Below, piece after piece: positions 1-5,390 of a stretch of 5,626 bases of DNA (positions are counted from its first letter, which is position 1; every line of letters begins with the position of its first letter). Below the pieces are notes generated by a model, which made no database searches, was not told the DNA's origin, and saw only the letters and a list, made by a program, of their open reading frames with translations. Where the stretch lies: assembly GCA_902797915.1 (NCBI GenBank), contig CADBUK010000087.1, forward strand, positions 1 to 5,626, in the 5' to 3' direction. This stretch comes from Oscillospiraceae bacterium. Its GTDB lineage: Bacteria > Bacillota > Clostridia > Oscillospirales > Acutalibacteraceae. A program made the position numbers and the translations under genes.

Positions 1-66
1 GAAACAAGAAAAGAGGTGGCTCGGATATGGCAATTGTTAAACTCCTCGCTTCAAAATCTCCGGTGA
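1..66 (+). CDS. C-terminal end of a probable MobC-like mobilization accessory protein (partial)
   Basis: Frame 1 is open from the window edge to a TGA at 64-66 and encodes 21 residues beginning ETRKEVARIWQLLNSS. A charged helix followed by an I-W-x-L-L motif is how many clostridial MobC-type relaxosome proteins end, and such a gene normally lies directly upstream of the relaxase. It overlaps the relaxase start by about 40 bp, which suggests translational coupling. MobC-type proteins help the relaxase bind and open oriT. The assignment rests on a very short tail plus gene order, so the identity is tentative. The start lies outside the window. Confidence 0.5.
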   Translation, partial: ETRKEVARIWQLLNSSLQNLR

Positions 67-1016
67 GTAATGCGGTCAATTATGTAACGCAGAAAGAAAA
101 AACCGAGGACAAGTTAATAAGCGGTATTAACTGTATGCCCGAAAGTGTCATTGATGAATTTGAGATGACGAAGCAGAAGTTTAATAAGCACGGCGGAAGA
201 ACGTATTATCATATGATTCAGTCATTCGCTTCTGATGATAACATAACTCCGGAGCAGGCACACGAAATCGGTTTGCAGATGGCGGAGCATTGCCTCCCCA
301 ACTATCAAGTGTTAGTTGCTACGCACATAGACCGTCAGCACACGCATAATCATTTTGTTATCAACCCGGTAAATATGATTGACGGAAAGAAAATGGATGT
401 GGCTCCGCAGGATTTAATTGCAATAAAGAATTACAGTAATGAGCTTTGCGAGAAAAACGGTTTCAAAACTACGGAGGCAAAGACGGACAGGAATCGAATG
501 CCGCGCTGGAAGTTTGAAATTAAAATACTTGCGCTGCGTATGATGAGTGAATCATATTCTATGCTTGAATTTATTGAAAAAATGAAACTGCACGGTGTAG
601 AAGCTAAGTACAATCCCGACTACAAGTATATGACTTATACTGATGCTGAAGGTCACAGGGTTCGCGACTCAAAATTGTTTGATGAAAGGTTGCTCAAAGA
701 AAATCTGCAGACATATTTTGAGCTCGGCGGTTGTGAATCTCCGCTTACGGAAACGATACTGAATTATGAAACTCCGAAGTCAGGCGACTGCACAACGGGA
801 CTTGATAACTTAATCTTTGATGTGCTTGGTGCGTTACCGACTCCGGAACCTGATTTTGATAATTACGATTACTATGACGTTGACGACAAAGCCCTTGACA
901 TTTTAGTTTTGAAAATGCGCGCTCACGGTATCAGGATTACAAAGGCAGAGCTCAACAAAAAGATATCTTACAATATGCCCTATGACAGAGAACAGGAACA
1001 GGGATTATTTATGTAA
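27..1016 (+). CDS. MOBP-type relaxase / mobilization nuclease
   Basis: A 329-residue protein that should nick one strand at oriT and stay covalently bound to the 5' end during conjugative transfer. Visible family features are an N-terminal A-V-N-Y-V-T segment whose Tyr19 is the likely nicking tyrosine, and the metal-binding motif H100-x-D102-x-x-H105-x-H107-N-H109 followed by N113-P114, typical of Relaxase/mobilization nuclease (Pfam PF03432) proteins of Firmicutes. The nuclease domain covers roughly residues 1-160; the rest is charged, with a KxxxHGIRITKAEL-type helical region near the C terminus. It is on the short side for the family but shows no frameshift and ends naturally. The start at 27 has an AAGAGGTGG-like ribosome site at 11-19 and lies inside the end of the upstream mobC-like gene. 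An excisionase-like gene follows 13 bp after the stop, probably in the same transcript. Confidence 0.9.
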   Translation: MAIVKLLASKSPVSNAVNYVTQKEKTEDKLISGINCMPESVIDEFEMTKQKFNKHGGRTYYHMIQSFASDDNITPEQAHEIGLQMAEHCLPNYQVLVATHIDRQHTHNHFVINPVNMIDGKKMDVAPQDLIAIKNYSNELCEKNGFKTTEAKTDRNRMPRWKFEIKILALRMMSESYSMLEFIEKMKLHGVEAKYNPDYKYMTYTDAEGHRVRDSKLFDERLLKENLQTYFELGGCESPLTETILNYETPKSGDCTTGLDNLIFDVLGALPTPEPDFDNYDYYDVDDKALDILVLKMRAHGIRITKAELNKKISYNMPYDREQEQGLFM

Positions 1017-1029
1017 AGGAGAATTAACT

Positions 1030-1242
1030 ATGGAAGAAATTATTAAAGAAGAAACCTCAACCAAAACGGAAGAAGAAATTGTTTTCCTAACGCCTATGGA
1101 TGTTGCAAAAATCATCGGATGCTCCACTCAGGCAGCGAGAGAATTGTTTTACCGTGAAGACTTCCCGACAATCAAAGTCGGCAAGAACTTTAAAGTAATG
1201 AAATCCGCCTTCATTGATTGGTGCAGGTCAAGACGGGTATAG
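1030..1242 (+). CDS. Excisionase-like small winged-helix DNA-binding protein
   Basis: A 70-residue protein. After an acidic N-terminal tail (residues 1-17) it has one helix-turn-helix/winged-helix domain (about 18-67): L-T-P-M-D-V-A-K-I-I-G-C-S, a recognition helix around residues 32-41, the wing P46-T-I-K-V-G-K, then F-K-V-M-K-S-A-F-I-D-W-C. This is the pattern of the excisionase/HTH_17 (MerR-like) family. In Tn916-like and other integrative elements such proteins bend DNA at the element ends and push the integrase toward excision. I chose the ATG at 1030 because a strong AAAGGAG site (1015-1021) lies 8 bp ahead; an in-frame ATG at 982 is inside the relaxase gene and has no such site. No integrase gene follows. 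It could instead be a regulator of the same fold. Confidence 0.8.
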   Translation: MEEIIKEETSTKTEEEIVFLTPMDVAKIIGCSTQAARELFYREDFPTIKVGKNFKVMKSAFIDWCRSRRV

Positions 1243-1248
1243 AAATAT

Positions 1249-1277
1249 TTGACATTGCAAATCTGTTTTGATATAAT
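1249..1277 (+). promoter_or_regulatory. Perfect-consensus sigma-A promoter for the leader RNA and Nudix genes
   Basis: TTGACA at 1249-1254 and TATAAT at 1272-1277 are separated by exactly 17 bp, so both boxes match consensus fully. The -35 box begins 7 bp after the excisionase stop. Transcription should start near 1283-1285, directly on the first paired strand of the 5S-like domain. A promoter this strong implies that control acts after initiation, in the leader. Confidence 0.9.
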
Positions 1278-1282
1278 CAAAT

Positions 1283-1390
1283 AGTCAGGTACACCTGTTA
1301 CCATTCCGAACACAGCGTTAAGACTTGATAATCTACAATAAGAGATGCTGTTACATCGACCTGTCACGCCGTGGCAGGTCTGTATTATTT
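1283..1390 (+). ncRNA. 5S-rRNA-like leader RNA upstream of the Nudix genes
   Basis: Positions about 1291-1322 match the helix III/loop C core of Firmicute 5S rRNA, including ACACCTGTT, CCATTCCGAAC, ACACAG and GTTAAG. Compared from memory with clostridial 5S consensus, only a few of about 33 positions differ. The flanks pair as a helix-II equivalent: GUCAGGU (1284-1290) with ACUUGAU (1323-1329), 7 pairs including G-U wobbles, in a sequence unlike real helix II, so pairing is kept while sequence differs. CUGU (1295-1298) pairs with ACAG (1312-1315) as in helix III. The helix I closing strands and a recognisable helix IV/V arm are missing, so this is not a working 5S rRNA. It is followed by a strong hairpin (1358-1380) and the Nudix ribosome site. 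In 5S rRNA this core is where L5 and L18 bind; a regulatory role here is inference. The alternative is a transcribed 5S fragment. Confidence 0.75.
1358..1390 (+). terminator. Leader hairpin, possible attenuator/terminator before the Nudix start
   Basis: GACCTGTCAC (1358-1367) pairs with GTGGCAGGTC (1371-1380) through 10 pairs, one of them G-U, around a GCC loop. The next 10 bases, TGTATTATTT, contain 7 T, a weak but possible terminator tract. The hairpin ends 11 bases before the GGAGG ribosome site at 1392-1396. It could therefore act as a conditional terminator, an RNase-processing or stability element, or simply the end of the 5S-like RNA. Its arms share ACCTG/CAGGT with the 5S-like domain, which allows competing folds. 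Confidence 0.6.
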
Positions 1391-1401
1391 CGGAGGAAAT
1401 T

Positions 1402-1878
1402 ATGGATTTAACATTCAGAACTGAAAACGGAGTGTTCAATTACAGAGTTTGCGCTGTCATCAAGCACAATAACAAACTGCTTGCTATGAAAAATGATTGT
1501 TCGCCTTATTACTTTCTTCCCGGCGGCAGAGTAGATTTGAATGAGACAGCTGACAATGCTATGCTGCGCGAGCTGAAAGAAGAACTCGGAATTGACGCCA
1601 ACATTGTAAGACCACTTTGGTTTGCACAAACTTTCTTCCTTGAGGATACTACGAATGAAAAATTCCACGAGTTGTGCATATATTATCTTGTTGATGTTTC
1701 CGATACTGACCTTGTAAATCAGCAGCGTTTTGAAGGTCTTGTAACATGGAATCACGAAATGTTTGAATGGATTGATATTGATACCCTTAAAGACCAATAT
1801 CTGTATCCGTTATTTATTAAAGAAAAAATCAACGATTTACCCGAACAATTTGAAATGCTGACGGAATATGAATACTAA
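1402..1878 (+). CDS. Nudix hydrolase (first of two)
   Basis: A 158-residue protein that should hydrolyse a nucleoside diphosphate linked to another group (X), with Mg2+ or Mn2+. The complete Nudix signature GX5EX7REUXEEXGU lies at residues 42-64 (G42, E48, R56-E57, E60-E61, G63-I64), preceded by the usual L-P-G-G turn. Length and layout fit a single-domain Nudix protein (COG1051-like). The substrate cannot be read from the sequence; oxidized nucleotides, ADP-ribose or modified drugs are all possible. The ATG at 1402 is preferred because GGAGG (1392-1396) sits 5 bp ahead; an in-frame ATG at 1345 falls inside the structured leader and has no such site. The gene is transcribed from the 1249 promoter through the 5S-like leader, and the second Nudix gene follows after 19 bp. 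Confidence 0.9.
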   Translation: MDLTFRTENGVFNYRVCAVIKHNNKLLAMKNDCSPYYFLPGGRVDLNETADNAMLRELKEELGIDANIVRPLWFAQTFFLEDTTNEKFHELCIYYLVDVSDTDLVNQQRFEGLVTWNHEMFEWIDIDTLKDQYLYPLFIKEKINDLPEQFEMLTEYEY

Positions 1879-1897
1879 TTTAAGGAATTAATGATGT

Positions 1898-2365
1898 ATG
1901 TCAGAACAAAACAGATTTCAACATCTTCCCATTAAAATCTTCGGCATAAAAGAAAACGCCGATTATTATGACAGAGAGGGAGCCTATATTATTCCGATAA
2001 AAAATAACAAGGTCTGTATTGTTAAAACGCCGAAAGGATATTTTCTTATCGGCGGCGGAATGGACAAAGGTGAAAGCGAAACGGACTGTCTTATCAGAGA
2101 ATGTCTTGAAGAAACCGGTTGTCGCCTTGCTATACAAGAAAAGATAGCAAGTGCAGAAACATATTGCAAACACCCAAAAGTAAATTATTTTCATCCGATA
2201 CAGAATTATTATATTGGTGAACTAATTGATAAAGTGCAAGAACCGAAGGAAAGCGACCATCAGTTAGAGTGGGTGAATATTGATGAAATTAAAGGCAAAA
2301 TGTTTGCTCCTATGCAAGAGTGGGCAATTCAAATCGCTGCTGAACGCCTTGAAAACAAAAAATAA
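1898..2365 (+). CDS. Nudix hydrolase (second of two)
   Basis: A 155-residue protein with a complete Nudix box at residues 53-75 (G53, E59, R67-E68, E71-E72, G74-C75) after the I-G-G-G-M-D-K-G turn. It should cleave a nucleoside diphosphate-X compound; the substrate is unknown. Outside the box it resembles its neighbour little, so the pair does not look like a recent tandem duplication. The ATG at 1898 is preceded by AAGGA (1882-1886) with a rather long 11-bp spacing. Two earlier ATGs at 1891 and 1894 are not in this frame. It lies 19 bp after the first Nudix gene with no promoter visible between them, and a strong terminator begins 6 bp after its stop. The two probably form one operon carried as element cargo. 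Confidence 0.9.
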   Translation: MSEQNRFQHLPIKIFGIKENADYYDREGAYIIPIKNNKVCIVKTPKGYFLIGGGMDKGESETDCLIRECLEETGCRLAIQEKIASAETYCKHPKVNYFHPIQNYYIGELIDKVQEPKESDHQLEWVNIDEIKGKMFAPMQEWAIQIAAERLENKK

Positions 2366-2371
2366 TATTTT

Positions 2372-2402
2372 AACCTCGGCAGAAATGCCGAGGTTTTTGT
2401 TT
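2372..2402 (+). terminator. Intrinsic terminator of the Nudix operon
   Basis: AACCTCGGCA (2372-2381) pairs perfectly with TGCCGAGGTT (2386-2395) around a GAAA tetraloop, followed by a T-rich tract to 2402. It is placed directly after the second Nudix stop and ends the cargo transcript. Confidence 0.9.
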
Positions 2403-2530
2403 GCAAAGTGGTTGGCAAGCGGTTGACGTTCAGGCAAACTCAAGTCAACTAATGGCAACCCAAGTAAGCCATTGCAATTTTTATAAAATCAGCTTAGTAA
2501 GTATTTAAGCCATTTTAGAGCGAATTGCAT
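2403..2530. repeat. Non-coding stretch with short repeats at the probable element end
   Basis: No gene is visible between the Nudix terminator and the tRNA terminator. The stretch holds three GGCAA copies (2414, 2433 and 2454, spaced 19 and 21 bp), inverted GTTGAC/GTCAAC (2422-2427 and 2444-2449), two direct TAAGCCATT copies (2465-2473 and 2506-2514, spaced 41 bp) and a partial inverted copy AATGGC (2451-2456). Repeats at near-helical spacing beside an integration junction are what integrase or excisionase arm sites look like, but the motifs are short and some may be chance. Confidence 0.4.
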
Positions 2531-2558
2531 AAAAATAAGACGGGTTGGAAAACCCGTC
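2531..2558 (-). terminator. Intrinsic terminator of tRNA-Pro
   Basis: Read on the minus strand, GACGGGTT pairs perfectly with AACCCGTC around a TTCC loop (2539-2558), followed by TTATTTTT (2531-2538). It starts 4 bp beyond the CCA end of the tRNA gene and ends that transcript. It would also block reading from the tRNA into the mobile element. Confidence 0.9.
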
Positions 2559-2562
2559 CTTG

Positions 2563-2639
2563 TGGTCGAGGTGACAGGATTTGAACCTGCGGCCCCTTCG
2601 TCCCGAACGAAGTGCTCTACCAAACTGAGCCACACCTCG
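2563..2639 (-). tRNA. tRNA-Pro (anticodon CGG)
   Basis: The minus strand folds into a full cloverleaf of 77 nt with the CCA end encoded (TGG at 2563-2565). The acceptor stem is CGAGGTG with CACCTCG (7 pairs) and the discriminator is A. The D stem is GCTC with GAGC. The anticodon stem is CTTCG with CGAAG around loop TTCGGGA, giving anticodon CGG, which reads the proline codon CCG. The T stem is GCAGG with CCTGT around TTCAAAT. Nothing suggests decay. Its 3' end points toward the mobile DNA at 1-2530, making this tRNA the likely integration target. Confidence 0.96.
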
Positions 2640-2666
2640 AAGTATTTGCTTTTTTTGCGCAAAGAT

Positions 2667-2694
2667 ATTATAGCACATTTTATTGCAATTGCAA
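2667..2694 (-). promoter_or_regulatory. Promoter of tRNA-Pro
   Basis: On the minus strand TTGCAA (2694-2689) and a perfect TATAAT (2672-2667) are separated by 16 bp. The -10 box ends 27 bp before the mature tRNA 5' end, implying a short 5' leader that RNase P would remove. Confidence 0.75.
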
Positions 2695-2696
2695 CA

Positions 2697-2722
2697 ATTA
2701 TTTTTGCAAATTTAAAAATAAT
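2697..2722. repeat. AT-rich inverted repeat between the divergent promoters
   Basis: ATTATTTTT (2697-2705) is a perfect inverted copy of AAAAATAAT (2714-2722) around an 8-bp centre. It lies between the tRNA promoter and the GH51 -35 box, 14 bp before the latter. It could be an operator for the GH51 gene or only a product of AT-rich intergenic DNA; no regulator family can be named. Confidence 0.35.
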
Positions 2723-2736
2723 CAAAATCGGCGGTT

Positions 2737-2765
2737 TTGACAACCTTCCTTATATATGCTAAAAT
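2737..2765 (+). promoter_or_regulatory. Promoter of the GH51 arabinofuranosidase gene
   Basis: TTGACA (2737-2742) and TAAAAT (2760-2765) are 17 bp apart, and TGC directly before the -10 box forms an extended -10 element. Transcription should start near 2772, leaving a leader of about 25 nt before the ATG at 2797. The promoter's position also excludes an upstream ATG at 2737 as the gene start. Confidence 0.85.
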
Positions 2766-2796
2766 AAGGCAACAACTAAAATTTGGGGAGATATTT

Positions 2797-5217
2797 ATGA
2801 AGAAAATTGTTTCGCTTTTTTCCGTGCTGGCGCTGCTTGCAACAAGCGGCTTTGCCTTTACCGCAAACGCCAAAAGCGCGGTTAACCTGAACGTTTCGGC
2901 AAATAATATTTCGCACGAGGTTTCGCAGACGCTGTACGGCGCGTTTATTGAGGACATTTCAAAGGCGTGTGACGGCGGACTGGTTGCAAACCTTGTATAT
3001 AACAACAGCTTTGAGTACAACGACCTGCCCGAAGGCAACACTACCGAGGACGGCATAGTGCTGAACGAAACCTCCTGGCAGTTCAGCAACATTACCCACA
3101 CTGTTGAAAATGCAAACCCGCTTAACAAAAACAACACAAATTACGAGCTGCTGAGCGTATCCGGCAAGGGTATCGTTACAAACCTCGGCTGCACTGAGGA
3201 CTGGGATTACAAAACCTGGGACGTTAACCCTGACAAACAGTCAAGCGCGGATATGGGCTTCAAGGAGGGCGGAGCTTACGCCTTTTCCTGCTATATCAGC
3301 AACATAGATTTTAACGGCACGGTTTACGTCGGCCTTGCCTCCCCTGCAAATGAAAACAACCTTACCGAGCTTGATATAACCAAGGCAAGCGCGGGCTGGG
3401 TTAAGCTTTCCGCAGAGCTGACTTCAAACGCAACCGAGGACGGCGGGCTTAACATAATTCTTCAGGGCGAGGGCAGTCTTTGCCTTGATTTTGTAAGCCT
3501 TATTCCCGAGGATTCATACGGCTACGGCAATCCGCAGTGGCAGTATTCCCCGCTTCGCGCAGATTTGGCGCAGGCGCTGGTTGACCTTAACCCCTCATTT
3601 ATACGCTTCCCCGGCGGCTGCTTCTGCGAGGGGGATTCGCTGAACAACCTTTACAACTGGAAGGACACCATCGGTCCTGCCGAGGAAAGAGTGCAGACCT
3701 ATAACGTTTGGCGCAACGACTGGGCTAAGGATTACTACATCAACTCAAACCAGATGGGTTACGGCGAATACTTTAACCTTTGCGACGAAATCGGCGCCGA
3801 GCCCCTGCCATGCCTTAACGTTGGCTTAACCTGTCAGGGACGCAACAACTACGACTTTAACGTTGACGCACGCGAAAAGCTGACTATGACCGACGCTGAA
3901 TTCAGGCAATACCTGATTGACGTTCGCGGCTACTGGCCTGACGACGACGGCGGAATTGAGTGGCGCACGAACGAGGTTAACAACCTTGGCTATCAGAGCG
4001 AGGAGGACTGGACTAATTACCTTAACAGCATTGCCCTTACACCCGGCACTGCCGAATGGGACAACTATGTGCAGGACGTACTGGACCTGATTGAATTTGC
4101 AAACGGCGACGCTACAACAACCTACTGGGGCGCGTTGCGTGCGGCTTACGGTCACGAAGCGCCGTACAACCTAAAATACATAGAGCTCGGCAATGAAAAC
4201 TGGGGCGAGGTTTACTGGCGGAACTTTGACGCGCTTTATAACGCCGTTAAGGAAAAGTATCCCGATATTACCATTATTACAACCGCGGGCACCTGGCTTG
4301 AGGGCGACGCGTTTGACTACGCCTGGCAGATTGCTAACGACAAGTATTCCGACTGCTACGTTGACGAGCATTATTACACCTCGCAGAGCTATCTGTACGA
4401 CCATAACGACAGGTATGACGGGTACAGCCGCAGCGGCGCAAGGGTGTTTGTGGGCGAATACAACGCAACGGCTGACGGCTACGGCACAATGCAGACAAAA
4501 AGCAACATTACCGAGGCGATTGAGGAAGCCGCCTATATGACGGGCTTTGAACGCAACGGCGACGTAGTTGCCATGACCTGCTTTGCCCCGACCTTTGCAA
4601 AAAACAATGCGCAGAACTGGACGATTAACGAGGTTTGGTTTGACTCGCAGAGCGTTGCTCTCTCACCCTCCTACTATACGCAAATGCTGTTTGCTAATAA
4701 TCTGGGTGCTGAGTACATTGACGCCGAGTTTGACGCCGATATTTCCCTGCGCGAGCTTGCGCAGTCGGTTACCGTTAACCAAAAGGAACAGGCAATTTAC
4801 GTCAAGCTTGTAAATTCAAGCGGCAAGGCGCAGACGGTTAACATCAACCTTGACGGCTTCGGCGACATTAACGCCGCTTCAATTCAGCACATTTCATCAA
4901 ACTTCCATTCCGCCTGCAACGAGGTAGGCAAAGCTGTTTACGTTGCGCCCGTTGAGGAAACGCTCGGCGTAAGCGGAGCAACCGTAAGTGTTGACGCCGA
5001 AAAGTACAGCGTTAACGTTATACGTATTGCGTACGGCGACAACAGCGGCGACGGCTTTTACCACCTGCCCGACCACACGCCCGTGGCGAAGCTCTATATT
5101 CCGCTTGTGTTCAGAATTGCAGTTCCGTGCATAATCGGCGCGGTAATTCTTGTTGCAGTGCTTGCAGCCGTTATCACAAAAGCAATCAAAAAGCACCGCA
5201 AGCCTAAGAACGAGGAA
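2797..5217 (+). CDS. Secreted, membrane-anchored GH51 alpha-L-arabinofuranosidase
   Basis: An 807-residue enzyme (stop at 5218-5220) expected to release terminal alpha-L-arabinofuranose from arabinoxylan, arabinan or their oligosaccharides. In order it has a Sec signal peptide (residues 1-25, A-N-A before K26), the GH51 N-terminal motif Y-G-A-F-I-E-D-I and C-D-G-G-L (47-62), a beta-rich region resembling a CBM4/9-type module (about 125-237), and the catalytic barrel (about 245-620) with R-F-P-G-G (270-274). Likely acid/base is Glu467 in G-N-E-N-W and nucleophile Glu554 in V-G-E-Y. A C-terminal beta domain (about 650-750) precedes a transmembrane helix (about 774-794) and a basic tail ending K-N-E-E. 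Most GH51 enzymes are cytoplasmic, so anchoring is unusual. The ATG at 2797 has GGGGAG (2785-2790) 6 bp ahead and starts the signal peptide. Codons are more GC-rich than in the genes to the left. Confidence 0.93.
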
Positions 5218-5281
5218 TAAACCGAATTGCCGAGTAAAGCCCAACAGTGAAATTTATCCACGGCAAGTTAAGATATTGTTT

Positions 5282-5317
5282 AAAAAGAAACGCAGGATAA
5301 ACTTGCGTTTCTTTTTT
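5282..5317 (+). terminator. Intrinsic terminator after the GH51 gene
   Basis: AAAAAGAAACGCA (5282-5294) pairs perfectly with TGCGTTTCTTTTT (5304-5316) around a 9-base loop and ends in a run of six T (5312-5317). The A-rich 5' arm means it could also work on the minus strand. It separates the GH51 transcript from the next gene. Confidence 0.88.
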
Positions 5318-5325
5318 ATTAAATA

Positions 5326-5354
5326 TTGTAAATGCCTGTTCGGTGTGTTATCAT
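5326..5354 (+). promoter_or_regulatory. Probable promoter of the transporter-like gene
   Basis: TTGTAA (5326-5331) and TATCAT (5349-5354) are separated by 17 bp; the boxes match consensus at 4 of 6 and 5 of 6 positions. Transcription would begin near 5361, about 30 bp before the start codon. The site follows the GH51 terminator closely, so the gene seems to be expressed independently. Confidence 0.55.
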
Positions 5355-5390
5355 TAATATATCTATTAAATCTTTTAAGGGGAGATTTTT

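Noticed and set aside
1283..1390. A functional 5S rRNA gene
   Set aside because: The terminal helix I strands and a normal helix IV/V arm are absent, there is no 16S or 23S nearby, and it sits directly before a ribosome binding site.
1149..1797. Minus-strand ORFs across the excisionase, leader and first Nudix gene
   Set aside because: They lie opposite well-supported genes and the structured leader, and show no family motifs or ribosome sites.
2401..2460. A remnant of an integrase C terminus upstream of the tRNA
   Set aside because: All three plus frames give only short peptides without the R-H-R-Y catalytic motifs, so no homology can be claimed.
2562..2762. Plus-strand ORF of 66 codons beginning MVEVTGFEPAAPSS
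   Set aside because: It is the antisense translation of the tRNA-Pro gene and its flank, a well-known source of false proteins in databases. It has no ribosome site and overlaps two promoters.
4193..4813. Alternative-frame ORFs inside the GH51 gene
   Set aside because: They are low-complexity Thr/Arg/Pro-rich shadows of the GC-rich codons of a clear enzyme gene.
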